A program made the position numbers and the translations under genes. The notes beneath the pieces are model-generated. The model ran no database searches and was not told where the DNA came from. It saw only the letters and a program-made list of their open reading frames with translations. A stretch of 64,000 bases of DNA from Thiothrix caldifontis (GTDB lineage Bacteria; Pseudomonadota; Gammaproteobacteria; Thiotrichales; Thiotrichaceae). The first letter of the stretch is position 1. Every line of letters begins with the position of its first letter. Shown here piece after piece: positions 45,335 through 54,067 of this stretch. The DNA lies in the NCBI RefSeq assembly GCF_900107695.1, contig NZ_FNQP01000005.1:62001-126000 (forward strand), in the 5' to 3' direction.

Positions 45335-46693
45335 AAAATCTATCTAAATCTATTCAAACTTTATCATCTTGGTTAGGTTTATAAAAGCGTTGTGCCGTTT
45401 ATCCGTAAAAGATAGCAGCAAAAGCACGGATGACTAGACAACTATCACACCGTGCTGCATTCTGTTTGCCATGATCATCAGCCACAAAATCCGCCTTGAC
45501 CCCAACCATAAGCAAGCGACGTACTTGGCGAAAGCCGCTGGCACAGCACGGTTCGCCTACAACTGGGCGTTGGCAGAATGGCAAACCCAATACGCCGCAT
45601 GGAAAGACGATAACACCCAGCCAAAACCCAACCAAATGCGCTTGCGCCGCCAATTGAACGCCATCAAACGCGAACAATTCCCCTGGATGCTGGAAGTCAC
45701 CAAAAACGCCCCGCAAATGGCGATTATCCAACTCGGTGCAGCTTTCAAGAACTTCTTTGCGGGACGCACCCAGTACCCGCAATTCAAAAAGAAAGGCAAA
45801 AGCCGCGACAGTTTCACCCTCACCAACGACCAGTTCAGCCTTGACGGTTGTCGCATCCGCATTCCCAACCTTGGGTTAGTGCGGATGCGGGAAACGTTAC
45901 GCTTTTCCGGTAAAATTCTCTCTGCCACGGTTTCCCGCACCGCTGACCAGTGGTTCGCCAGCATCACCGTGGATACCGACCAACATCATCTCCCGCCTGC
46001 CAAAAACCAAGGCACGGTAGGAGTGGATTTGGGCGTATCTGCACTGGCAACCCTATCAACGGGGGAAAAAGTGGTTGGGGCAAAGCCGCATAAAGCCTTG
46101 CTTTCCCGCCTAAAACGGCTCTCGCGCAGCCTGTCCCGCAAGGTCAAAAGCAGTGCCAACCGCCACAAGGCGAAGCAGAAGCTGGCAACACTTCACGCAC
46201 GTATTGCCAATATCCGCCAAGACAGTTTGCACCAGTTCACCACGGATTTGACCCGCCGTTTTCACACCATCGGCATTGAAAACTTGAACGTATCGGGCAT
46301 GGTGAAAAATCGCCATTTATCCCGTGCCATCAGTGATATGGGGTTTTTCGAGTTTCGGCGGCAACTGGAATACAAGGCGGAAATGCGCGGTGCGGTGGTC
46401 GTGGTGGCTGATCGGTTTTTTGCTTCGAGCAAAACCTGTTCTGCTGCTGGCTGTGAGCATAAAGTGGACAAGCTGCCACTGTCGGTACGTGAATGGACTT
46501 GCCCCGTTTGCGGTGCAGTCCATGACCGTGACGTAAATGCCGCCAAGAATTTAGAAGAATACGCCGTGAGTTACACGGTGTCTGCCTGTGGAGGGGAAGG
46601 CTCTGGTCTTGGGCGCAAGCCGAAGACGAAACCAGCCCCCGTGAAGCAGGAATTCAACACCATGACTACTTTTAGTTAGCTATAAGTAGATTT
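45325..46693 (+). mobile_element. TnpB-only element (IS605/IS1341 type), approximate bounds
   Basis: About 1.37 kb between the two 14-15 base flanking repeats, containing tnpB and no tnpA, so it would need a Y1 transposase in trans. The ends are inferred from the interrupted luxR-like gene, not from recognised terminal hairpins. A guide RNA (omega-RNA) is expected to overlap the 3' end of tnpB near 46600-46690. Confidence 0.5.
45471..46679 (+). CDS. tnpB: RNA-guided endonuclease TnpB (OrfB of IS605/IS1341)
   Basis: 402 residues. Starts MIISHKIRLDPNHKQATYL with the helix-turn-helix wedge region (AGTARFAYNWALAEW). RuvC residues are all present: Asp186 (GVDLGVSALAT), Glu270 (IGIENLNVSGM) and Asp354 (DRDVNAAKNL). 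A zinc finger is made by CSAAGC and CPVCG; the first half has one extra residue between the cysteines. TnpB cuts DNA using an omega-RNA from the element's right end. The gene seems intact and may be active. No tnpA accompanies it. Confidence 0.9.
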   Translation: MIISHKIRLDPNHKQATYLAKAAGTARFAYNWALAEWQTQYAAWKDDNTQPKPNQMRLRRQLNAIKREQFPWMLEVTKNAPQMAIIQLGAAFKNFFAGRTQYPQFKKKGKSRDSFTLTNDQFSLDGCRIRIPNLGLVRMRETLRFSGKILSATVSRTADQWFASITVDTDQHHLPPAKNQGTVGVDLGVSALATLSTGEKVVGAKPHKALLSRLKRLSRSLSRKVKSSANRHKAKQKLATLHARIANIRQDSLHQFTTDLTRRFHTIGIENLNVSGMVKNRHLSRAISDMGFFEFRRQLEYKAEMRGAVVVVADRFFASSKTCSAAGCEHKVDKLPLSVREWTCPVCGAVHDRDVNAAKNLEEYAVSYTVSACGGEGSGLGRKPKTKPAPVKQEFNTMTTFS

Positions 46694-47344
46694 GGGTAGG
46701 TTTGAAATAACGGTTTTCATCGGCAAGCCTGTGATGAGGAAGGGAAGCAAGCGACGCTCTTTCACACTCAGCTTTTCCAACAGTGCCGTCATAAAAAAAG
46801 CATTTAACTGCGGTCGTGTCATCACATGTGCATGAAAAAGTTGGGCGCAGCAAAATAATGCTTCAGCACGCTCCCGCAACAACCGTTGGTAAGCTGCATC
46901 TTTGTCAGCACTAATGCAACTAATTCCCCCTATGCCAATGCCACTTTGGAGCGGAATCGTCATCCCATTACGGATACCGTAATCCTCCCGCGCCGTAACA
47001 ACTATATTCTGCTCATGCTTGCTTAAGTGACACTTACGGCTTTCCCCCCACCAATCAATGAGCTGGCTTTCACCCTGAAGGATTTTTTTTACCGTGAAAT
47101 CGTGTTGTTCAAAGCCCGCTTCCTGATAATGTTTAAGAAAACCGGGGCTGTACGAACCAGAGGTTTTGAACAGTGGCACTATCGACAAGTGAGCATCGAG
47201 GTATATTTGTGGCACAAAGGTATACATGACACTTTCCACCCCCAATGCTTGCATTTGCCGTTCATAAGCCGCAAATGCTTCATCCAGCGTTGTTGCCTGG
47301 AACAACGCTGCGATGAAATGCATCGGGTTAAACACCCCTGTCAC
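46676..47344 (-). pseudogene. LuxR-type autoinducer-binding regulator, truncated within its helix-turn-helix
   Basis: The 222-residue frame holds an autoinducer-binding (GAF-like) domain at about 10-170 (LDEAFAAYERQMQALGVESV, YQEAGFEQHDFTVKKILQ, IDWWGE, NGMTIPLQSGIGIGGIS) and then the start of a LuxR helix-turn-helix, KLSVKERRLLPFLITGLPMKTVISNLPKS, which ends at once inside the TnpB element's right flank. The DNA-binding recognition part is lost. A decayed continuation is seen at 45239-45334. It was translationally coupled to the XRE-Ig gene (ATGA at 47341-47344). Probably non-functional as a transcription factor, though a ligand-binding stump could persist. Confidence 0.65.
46694..46707 (+). 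repeat. Right copy of direct repeat flanking the TnpB element
   Basis: GGGTAGGTTTGAAA, the counterpart of 45310-45324 with one base less; same orientation. Confidence 0.5.
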
Positions 47345-47952
47345 ACAGGCATGACCTTAACCATACAATACAACCCCGCATGGTTAGGCAACACCAACTC
47401 ACCCTCAGCATTGACACATTTCCAGTGAGAAATAGCGGCATTGCACGGCGCACCCGGCGCACGTAAGCGTACAGCCAAACGTGCTGTTGCACCCGGCGGA
47501 GTCTCAGGAATCGCAACACTCTCATTAACCGGCAACAAGTTATCGTCCTCTTGCCCACTCACGCATTGTAAACGCCAACCAACCCAAGGCTCCTTGCCCA
47601 GATTAGCCACCTCCCAGATTTTCTCGAACTCCTGACCGACATGCACTTCACTGGTATCAGGAAAAGTCACATCAGCAACAAAGCCCAGTACAAACGCGGT
47701 ATTGCCTTCTCTGTGCGCGACCTGTGAAACCTCACGACCGTTGAAAAAGATACGCAGCATACTGAGTGGATGTGTTTCCAGCGTATCGGCAACCTGAATC
47801 AGGGTAGACAGGCGTGCTTCACCAATTTCGGCACGCAGCAGCTTGTGCCATGTTTGGCGTGAAATACCGGAGCGTTTCGCCGCTTCGGTTGTGGTCATGT
47901 GCAAAGCACGTAGACGCACTCGTAAGTAATCTGCCAAATCTAATGCAGACAT
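47341..47952 (-). CDS. XRE-type regulator fused to an NBR1-like Ig domain
   Basis: 203 residues. Residues 1-75 form a helix-turn-helix (SALDLADYLRVRLRALHM, EAAKRSGISRQTWHKLLRAE). Residues about 95-200 look like the NBR1/FW (four-tryptophan) Ig-like domain: VHVGQEFEKIWEVANLGKEPW, WRLQCVSG, VAIPETPPGATARLAVRLRAP, HWKCVNAEGELVLPNHAGLYCMV, with the typical Trp residues. In eukaryotes the NBR1 FW domain binds autophagy cargo; in bacteria it is often joined to HTH domains and its role is unknown. GAGGGATAATAACT precedes the ATG. Coupled to the split luxR gene downstream. Confidence 0.7.
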   Translation of the reverse strand: MSALDLADYLRVRLRALHMTTTEAAKRSGISRQTWHKLLRAEIGEARLSTLIQVADTLETHPLSMLRIFFNGREVSQVAHREGNTAFVLGFVADVTFPDTSEVHVGQEFEKIWEVANLGKEPWVGWRLQCVSGQEDDNLLPVNESVAIPETPPGATARLAVRLRAPGAPCNAAISHWKCVNAEGELVLPNHAGLYCMVKVMPV

Positions 47953-48036
47953 AGTTATTATCCCTCAATGATCAACTGACATTGGTCAATTTAACAGAAA
48001 GGAAATCAAGGCGATAGAGTGTACAATATTTTAGAT

Positions 48037-48096
48037 ATGCACTATATATAATGCATGTTTCACTAAAACCATTATTTTGCACTCTATACAATACAT
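48037..48096 (+). promoter_or_regulatory. Tandem operators of hipBA
   Basis: ATGCACTATATATAATGCAT (48037-48056) is a near-perfect palindrome, and TTGCACTCTATACAATACAT (48077-48096) matches it at 16 of 20 positions. They are exactly 40 bases apart, about four helical turns, and the second overlaps the hipB start codon. This fits cooperative autorepression by a HipB dimer. Confidence 0.6.
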
Positions 48097-48367
48097 GGAT
48101 ATGACATTATTAGGGCAAACCTTACGTGATGCCCGAAAAAAACAACATTTTACCCAAGCCGATCTCAGTGAAAAGGTGGGCATGAGTCGTGCCACGCTCT
48201 CTGGTATTGAAAATGGCACCATTACCGAAATCGGTATTCGCAAAATCATGGCGCTCTGTTCGGTATTAGGGCTGGAATTAATCGCCCAACCCCTTGCGCC
48301 ACGCCGCCCAACCTTACACACCCTAGTGGATGAAATCACCCAACGTAAAACAGGCCGCCACTCATGA
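48095..48367 (+). CDS. hipB: HipB-type antitoxin (XRE repressor)
   Basis: 90 residues: LLGQTLRDARKKQHFTQADL, SEKVGMSRATLSGIENG and TEIGIRKIMALCSVLGLEL form a typical XRE fold. It would repress its own promoter and neutralise the HipA kinase. The ATG at 48095 (MDMTLLG) is chosen over the frame's 48077 start. Overlaps hipA by ATGA. Confidence 0.85.
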   Translation: MDMTLLGQTLRDARKKQHFTQADLSEKVGMSRATLSGIENGTITEIGIRKIMALCSVLGLELIAQPLAPRRPTLHTLVDEITQRKTGRHS

Positions 48368-49617
48368 GCAAGCAAACCAACACGGATCAAGGTAGTCTCG
48401 ATATTTATGTACAAGGCGAACGCAGCGGCACACTAGGGCGTAGTGCGATGCGCTCCCTCAGCTATGTGTTTGGTTACTTAGCGGATGCCACGCCTCAACA
48501 AGCGGTATCGCTTACAATGCCCGTCATGCCTGACCAATACGGCTATCAGCAAGGCGTACACCCTATTTTTCAAATGAACCTGCCCGAAGGTGAGTTACGT
48601 GAATTATTGCGTAACCGTTTCCAGAAAACGGTGCAAAATTTTGACGACCTTGCACTGCTGGGCATTGTCGGGCATTCACAAATTGGGCGTATCCGCATTG
48701 CACCAGCCGGTATGGAACCCGATACCATGCCGTTGCAAGACATGCAGGAATTACGCACTTACTCTGGAACAGAAGACCTGTTTGCCGATTTATTGCAACG
48801 TTATGCCCGCTATTCCGGGATTTCGGGAGTGCAACCCAAAGTGTTGGTTCGTGATGCCGACACCGTAGCAACCGCCGCACAATTGGAACAATTCAGCTAC
48901 CGTGACGCTACCCACATTGTCAAAGGCTGGAATCCAGAACGCTTCCCACAACTCGCGGCAAACGAATACTTTTGTATGCAAGCAGCTCGCAAAGCCGGGC
49001 TAGAAACCCCGGAAGTCGAACTCGCCGCCCAGGGGCGTCTGTTAATCGTCAAGCGTTTCGATCTGAACGACAAAGGTGGCTACCTCGGCTTTGAGGATTT
49101 TTGCGTTCTGAATGGTTTGGCAACCGATGACAAATACGTTGGCAGTTACCAAGATATTGCACAACGCATCCGCCAATTCGTCTCACCGCAACGGGTACAC
49201 GAAGCACTGGAACAGTTTTTCCTCTCCCTCGCGCTTACTTGTGCAGTACGTAATGGCGATGCACACCTGAAAAACTTTGGGGTTCTCTACGATGACCCCG
49301 AAGGCGACATTCGCTTTGCACCAGCATTTGATATTGTCTCCACCACACCCTACATCCCCAACGACACACTCGCGCTGTTATTCGGTGGCAGCAAAGTATT
49401 CCCGGAACGCAAAGCGCTGCTGGCATTTGCCCGCCAGTTTTGCAATATCAATGAACGTCGTGCCAAACACCTGTTGGAATGGGTTGCCCACGGGCTGGAA
49501 ACCACCTTGCCGGAATTACAGTCATACCAACAGCGACACCCCGCTTTTGCCGACATCGGCGAACGGATGCAAAGTATCTGGAAGCAAGGAATTGCCGAAC
49601 TGATGGGTATCCATTAG
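48364..49617 (+). CDS. hipA: HipA-family serine/threonine kinase toxin
   Basis: 417 residues. N-subdomain with MPVMPDQYGYQQGVHPIFQMNLPEG and a glycine-rich YSGISGVQPKVL phosphate loop; kinase core with HIVKGW (Lys), EYFCMQAARKAGLETPEV, RLLIVKRFD, and the catalytic NGDAHLKNFGVLYDD (Asp) and APAFDIVSTTPY (metal Asp). All residues for phosphotransfer appear present. In E. coli, HipA phosphorylates glutamyl-tRNA synthetase, causing dormancy; the target here is not known. Confidence 0.88.
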   Translation: MSKQTNTDQGSLDIYVQGERSGTLGRSAMRSLSYVFGYLADATPQQAVSLTMPVMPDQYGYQQGVHPIFQMNLPEGELRELLRNRFQKTVQNFDDLALLGIVGHSQIGRIRIAPAGMEPDTMPLQDMQELRTYSGTEDLFADLLQRYARYSGISGVQPKVLVRDADTVATAAQLEQFSYRDATHIVKGWNPERFPQLAANEYFCMQAARKAGLETPEVELAAQGRLLIVKRFDLNDKGGYLGFEDFCVLNGLATDDKYVGSYQDIAQRIRQFVSPQRVHEALEQFFLSLALTCAVRNGDAHLKNFGVLYDDPEGDIRFAPAFDIVSTTPYIPNDTLALLFGGSKVFPERKALLAFARQFCNINERRAKHLLEWVAHGLETTLPELQSYQQRHPAFADIGERMQSIWKQGIAELMGIH

Positions 49618-49653
49618 TATTCATCACTACCTCACCACTGGATTATTAATAGT

Positions 49654-50469
49654 ATGATGAAATACTTAGCGCATGTAGGCTGGCTAAGCTGTTGCAGCCT
49701 ATTGCTGGTGCTACCCGGTTGTGATACCCGCGTTGAAACACCGCCAACCGATACACCTAAAGTCACGGTATTGGAAACCTACATCCAGTCACTGACTTTA
49801 GAAGATGAAATACTCGACACACGCTTTGGCAAGCTGGCGATTACCCACAGCAAAACCGATATGCCCCCGGATACCCTCACCCTGGATAAGCAACAGCTCT
49901 TTCAACAAGAAGGGTTTTACCTTTCACTGCATTACTACGTCAAACAAAATACCCGCGATGTGGTATTGTTTGGCTCTAATTGTGGTGGCACTGCCTGCCC
50001 GCAACACCAGTTTTACTTCCTGCTACTGAATAAAGACACCACCCCTGAAATTGTCACCCACCCCGATTTCAGCGCAATACCGGAAGATTTAACCCTGAAT
50101 GTTGATGGTGATCGCCTCTTATTAGATTTAGGCTTTCAGGCAGGAAAACACAAAAATGCTGTCCTGCAAACCAACAAGCTAGGCATTGAACTGGAAACGG
50201 TTCCAAAAAGTTTTGTCGGTGAAGAAAACTGCCGCTGGCTTTACGACGAAGCCTTGGGCGCTTGCAAAGAACATCAGGAAACCGATACAAGCTGCCGTGA
50301 ACCACAAATCAACTTCCCCGGCTATTTAACACGCGGCATCGCAGCCGTCAGCGAGCACCCCGGTTTTATCCATGAAGCCTTTGAGCGGCGCTGCAAAATT
50401 GCTTGCGAAAGCACCAAAATCGTCGACTACCCCACCTTTGCCAAAGAAGTATGTAGCAAAAGCGAGTAA
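49654..50469 (+). CDS. Predicted lipoprotein, unknown function
   Basis: 271 residues with a lipoprotein signal peptide (LSCCSLLLVLPGC; lipidated Cys23). The rest has no recognised domain: a Thr/Pro linker, then a mixed alpha/beta region with NCGGTACPQHQFYFLLLN and several cysteine pairs (NCRWLYDEALGACKE, TSCREPQ, RCKIACES) that suggest disulfides in the periplasm. Convergent with, and directly abutting, the radical SAM gene. Two adjacent ATG codons are possible (49654, 49657). Confidence 0.6.
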   Translation: MMKYLAHVGWLSCCSLLLVLPGCDTRVETPPTDTPKVTVLETYIQSLTLEDEILDTRFGKLAITHSKTDMPPDTLTLDKQQLFQQEGFYLSLHYYVKQNTRDVVLFGSNCGGTACPQHQFYFLLLNKDTTPEIVTHPDFSAIPEDLTLNVDGDRLLLDLGFQAGKHKNAVLQTNKLGIELETVPKSFVGEENCRWLYDEALGACKEHQETDTSCREPQINFPGYLTRGIAAVSEHPGFIHEAFERRCKIACESTKIVDYPTFAKEVCSKSE

Positions 50470-51996
50470 TTACTCGCTCTTGCCCACAAAGCGTAATTGC
50501 CGTTGATTACCACTTTTACCTGCCACTGATACCAGCGCTCGATTCTTACGGGCTTCGCTCAAAAACGGAATTTGCCCCTTTTGCCCTGTCACCGCATAAT
50601 CTTTCAGCAAGGTATCCTCCAAGACCGCCTGCTCAATCCCTAGCACAGCCTGCCCTGCCCCGTGAACCAACACAAACAAGCGCGGTAATGCAATTTGATG
50701 CGTTTGTTGCACTTGTGCATAAATCCAAACGGATAATTCCCAGAAACGTGCAAAAGGCGCATCCCCCAAGAGCAATGGCAAGGTATGGGTGAAACGCCCG
50801 GAATTGGCAATCATGTCCCAATAACGCGCAAACCGATTCATCTGTTGCAGGGTGTCAAAATCCACCCGATCGGTACGCAAAATATTGTACGGTGGCTGCG
50901 GGTTATACACCATCCCAAACGCTGCGGTGTGGCGGATAATCGGCGTTCCCCGTAAACGCTTGAGAATTCCCACCTGAATTTCGTGTGGATTCAAACGGAT
51001 CAAACGGTCAAAACCCTCCCCGAAACTGGTTAAATCCTCCCCCGGCAAACCAAAAATCAGATCCGTATGCAAATGCGCCTCAGAATGTTCACGCAACCAG
51101 CGAATATTGTCAGCCGATTTGGCATTATCCTGCTTACGGCTGATCAAGGCTTGCACCGTTGGATTGAACGTCTGAATACCAATCTCAAACTGCAAAGAGC
51201 CTGCCGGAAAACGGGCAATGCGCTCCTTCAGCACCTCCGGCAAATGATCAGGAATCAACTCAAAATGCAGAAAGGTTTCCGCATCCAAGCGTTCCAGAAA
51301 AAAATCCAGAATCGCTACCGTCGTCGCTATTTTCAGATTAAATGTACGATCCACAAAGCGGAACTGGCGTAAACCACGCTGCCAAAGCTGATCCATTTCC
51401 AGCAAAAAAGCTTGTAATTCAAATGGCAACGCAGTTTTATCCAACGCTGACAAGCAAAACTCGCATTTAAACGGACAACCCCGCGAGGCTTCCACATAAA
51501 TAGAGCGTGTCGCTAAATCATCCACGGTGTAGTGCGCGTAAGGCAACACCAACTGCTGTAATGGTGCTTGTTCCCCCGGAATCACCTTGTTCAACGGCTT
51601 ATACCCATTCAACAACTGCCCGCACAAGTGACGCAAACTAACCTCACCTGCCCCGGTAATCACATAATCCGCCTGCTGGACAATCGGCTGCTGCGCCGTT
51701 TCATAACTGACTTCTGGCCCACCCAATACAATCACCACCTCAGGTGCGAGCGTTTTAAGCAATGCCACCAGCGCAGTGGTTTCCGTGATGTTCCAGATAT
51801 ACACACCCAAACCAATAATCCGTGGCTGACTTGCCAAAAGCTGCTCGGCAATATCCAGCGGGCGCATCGCAATAGTAAATTCCATAATGCTTGTCTGTGC
51901 CTGCCATTCCCCCAGATTGGCGAATAAGTAGCGTAAACCCAACGAGGCATGGGTGTAACGCGCATTCAATGTGGCAAGAATAATACCTTTAATCAT
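50470..51996 (-). CDS. B12-binding-domain radical SAM protein (DUF4080)
   Basis: 508 residues. An N-terminal cobalamin-binding-like domain (ILATLNARYTHASLGLRYL, IIGLGVYIWNIT, VVIVLGGPEVSYE) is followed by the radical SAM core with CPFKCEFC (three Cys for the 4Fe-4S cluster), RFVDRTFNLKI and FEIGIQTFN, and a C-terminal DUF4080 region. Such proteins carry out methylations or rearrangements; this family's substrate is not established. Stand-alone gene with a long AT-rich upstream region and no cobalamin riboswitch that I can recognise. Confidence 0.82.
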   Translation of the reverse strand: MIKGIILATLNARYTHASLGLRYLFANLGEWQAQTSIMEFTIAMRPLDIAEQLLASQPRIIGLGVYIWNITETTALVALLKTLAPEVVIVLGGPEVSYETAQQPIVQQADYVITGAGEVSLRHLCGQLLNGYKPLNKVIPGEQAPLQQLVLPYAHYTVDDLATRSIYVEASRGCPFKCEFCLSALDKTALPFELQAFLLEMDQLWQRGLRQFRFVDRTFNLKIATTVAILDFFLERLDAETFLHFELIPDHLPEVLKERIARFPAGSLQFEIGIQTFNPTVQALISRKQDNAKSADNIRWLREHSEAHLHTDLIFGLPGEDLTSFGEGFDRLIRLNPHEIQVGILKRLRGTPIIRHTAAFGMVYNPQPPYNILRTDRVDFDTLQQMNRFARYWDMIANSGRFTHTLPLLLGDAPFARFWELSVWIYAQVQQTHQIALPRLFVLVHGAGQAVLGIEQAVLEDTLLKDYAVTGQKGQIPFLSEARKNRALVSVAGKSGNQRQLRFVGKSE

Positions 51997-52369
51997 AAAT
52001 AAACCATAATTTGTTAATTTAAAATTCTAATTAATAACGCGTCAGCATAAAAACCATACGCAACTGATTGTTTTAATGACATATAACCATTTATTATTAA
52101 TTTATTAAATAAATCATAGAGATTTTCACAGCAAAAAAATGACAGAAAGCTGTCGCTACTATACACTCCAGCAACATATAGTATGTTGTTATATAAACAC
52201 AGTGAAGTTGATTAGTGTCGTCAATCACTCACCCCCCAAAAACTGTACCGCTTGTCCTGTTTATCGCAAAATCTTCTTCATTAGAATATACCGATATGCT
52301 AATCTCGCCTCCAATCCTTCTATCAACCTTGATGAAATTTCTTTTTAAATTAAAAACTTAGGTTAATTT
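51997..52369. other. AT-rich intergenic region without a recognised gene
   Basis: 373 bases of notably AT-rich sequence between the divergent radical SAM and 3D-domain genes. It must hold both promoters, but I can single out no convincing -35/-10 pair, riboswitch or RNA gene. A 69-codon frame at 52139-52348 has no family features and no Shine-Dalgarno sequence. Confidence 0.5.
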
Positions 52370-52771
52370 ATGTTTACTGTAACACGTCTCCTAACAGTGG
52401 TTCTTCTGACCATTAGCATGGTTGGAATCGCCTCGGCAGGGCAGAAACGGCCAAACAGCCTAAAGGTAACCGCTACCGCTTATAACTCGGTTTCTAAACA
52501 GACCGATAGTACTCCAGATGTCGCCGCATGGGGTGACCGCCTAAAACCGGGCGTAAAAGCTATTGCCATTTCGAGTGATTTACTCAAACAGCATGGCCTA
52601 ACCCGTGGTGATAAAGTCAGAATCAGTGGCCTCGACGGCCGCTATGTCGGTGAATATGTCGTACTCGACAAAATGCACTCACGCTGGCGCAAAAAAATTG
52701 ACATCTACATGGGAAAAGATGTCCACGAAGCCAAGCGTTGGGGAAAACGCAAAGTCACCATTCATTGGTAA
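52370..52771 (+). CDS. Exported 3D (Asp-Asp-Asp) domain protein
   Basis: 133 residues: signal peptide (TRLLTVVLLTISMVGIASAG), then a double-psi-barrel 3D domain, VTATAYNSVSKQTDSTPDVA, AWGDRLKPGVKAIAIS, and VVLDKMHSRWRKKIDIYMG. The three Asp residues of the family (TDST, WGD, IDIY) are present. Related domains occur in MltA-type lytic transglycosylases and Rpf-like factors, so a cell-wall role in the periplasm is likely but the enzyme activity is not shown. Followed by a terminator at 52799. Confidence 0.75.
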   Translation: MFTVTRLLTVVLLTISMVGIASAGQKRPNSLKVTATAYNSVSKQTDSTPDVAAWGDRLKPGVKAIAISSDLLKQHGLTRGDKVRISGLDGRYVGEYVVLDKMHSRWRKKIDIYMGKDVHEAKRWGKRKVTIHW

Positions 52772-52798
52772 AAAAACCACACGATTGAAGGATTCTCT

Positions 52799-52824
52799 CA
52801 AGCCCGCACATTGCGGGCTTTTTT
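52799..52824 (+). terminator. Rho-independent terminator after the 3D-domain gene
   Basis: AAGCCCGCA-CAT-TGCGGGCTT followed by six T. It separates the 3D-domain gene from the flavoprotein gene 30 bases later. Confidence 0.88.
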
Positions 52825-52853
52825 CTTGGTTGCCACAAGTTTATCATGCGCCC

Positions 52854-54044
52854 ATGCAAACCCTAGAACCTTATGATGTTGTAATCCTCGGCGCTGGCGC
52901 GGCGGGTTTACTGTGTGCCGCGACAGCCGGAAAACGCGGACGGCGTGTGCTACTGCTGGATAAAGCGGACAAAATCGGCAAAAAAATCCTCATCTCCGGT
53001 GGTGGGCGTTGTAATTTCACCAATTTGCATGTCAACCCAGCCGCCTATTTGTCGCAGAATCCCCACTTTTGCAAATCAGCCCTGGCGCGTTATACCCCAG
53101 CCGACTTCCTCGACTTAATGCGTAAGCACAGCCTGAGCTGGCATGAAAAAACCTTAGGGCAACTCTTTTGTGACCAAAAAGCACCAGCCATCGTTGAGAT
53201 GCTATGGGCAGAATGCCGCGATGCAGGCGTACACTTGCGCCTGAATACCGAGATTCAGGCCATTAGCCGCGCCACCGAGCGCTTTCACCTGCAAACCACC
53301 CAAGGCGCATTCCAAACCACCGCCCTCGTGATTGCCACTGGCGGGCCTTCGATTCCTCGCATGGGTGCAACCGATTTTGGCATACACGTTGCGAAACAGT
53401 TTGGCTTGAAAAATATCCCCTTTTCCCCAGCGCTCGTCCCCTTCACGTTTACCCAAACCATGCTGGATGGCCTGTTTGCGGGCTTAGCCGGTGTGAGTAC
53501 CCCCGTTGCGGTCAGTTGTGGGGAAGGTTATTTCCGCGAAGACATGCTGTTTACGCACCGGGGCTTGAGTGGCCCGGCAATGTTACAAATTTCATCTTAC
53601 TGGCAAAAAGGTGCAGCGGTACAGATTGATTTACTACCGGGGCGGGATGCTTTAAGTTGGCTACAAACACTACAGAAACAACGCCCAAAGGCCGAATTGA
53701 AAACGGTACTCGCAGACGTCTTACCCAATCGACTGGCACAACGCTTGTGCGAAACCGTGTTCCCCAATCGTCCCTTAGGACAATACGGCGACAAACTGCT
53801 GCAATCCATTGCTGAGCAATTACACGCTTGGGAATTAACCCCCGCAGGCACAGAAGGAATGCGTACCGCTGAAGTCAGTTTAGGTGGGGTGGATACCCGC
53901 GAACTCTCGTCTAAAACCTTGGAGGCTCGCCACGTACCGGGGCTGTATTTTATTGGTGAAACGGTGGATGTAACCGGTTGGTTAGGGGGATATAACTTTC
54001 AGTGGGCATGGGCATCAGGGTGGTGTGCGGGGCAGTACGTTTAG
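52854..54044 (+). CDS. HI0933/BaiN-family FAD-dependent oxidoreductase
   Basis: 396 residues. N-terminal dinucleotide fold VVILGAGAAGLLCAATAGKRG, the family-specific GKKILISGGGRCNFTN, a substrate-side region (HRGLSGPAMLQISSYW), and a closing FAD motif GLYFIGETVDVTGWLGGYNFQWAWASG. The HI0933 family has unclear substrates (one member was linked to bile-acid reduction). The ATG at 52854 gives the standard N-terminus; the longer upstream frame overlaps the 3D gene and terminator. Confidence 0.85.
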   Translation: MQTLEPYDVVILGAGAAGLLCAATAGKRGRRVLLLDKADKIGKKILISGGGRCNFTNLHVNPAAYLSQNPHFCKSALARYTPADFLDLMRKHSLSWHEKTLGQLFCDQKAPAIVEMLWAECRDAGVHLRLNTEIQAISRATERFHLQTTQGAFQTTALVIATGGPSIPRMGATDFGIHVAKQFGLKNIPFSPALVPFTFTQTMLDGLFAGLAGVSTPVAVSCGEGYFREDMLFTHRGLSGPAMLQISSYWQKGAAVQIDLLPGRDALSWLQTLQKQRPKAELKTVLADVLPNRLAQRLCETVFPNRPLGQYGDKLLQSIAEQLHAWELTPAGTEGMRTAEVSLGGVDTRELSSKTLEARHVPGLYFIGETVDVTGWLGGYNFQWAWASGWCAGQYV

Positions 54045-54067
54045 CCCCCCACACACCCATCATTTCA

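Noticed and set aside
52139..52348. 69-codon frame before the 3D-domain gene
   Set aside because: No Shine-Dalgarno sequence, no recognisable domain, AT-rich random composition.
51997..52369. Cobalamin or SAM riboswitch upstream of the radical SAM gene
   Set aside because: No B12-box or other conserved riboswitch element could be recognised; the region is merely AT-rich.
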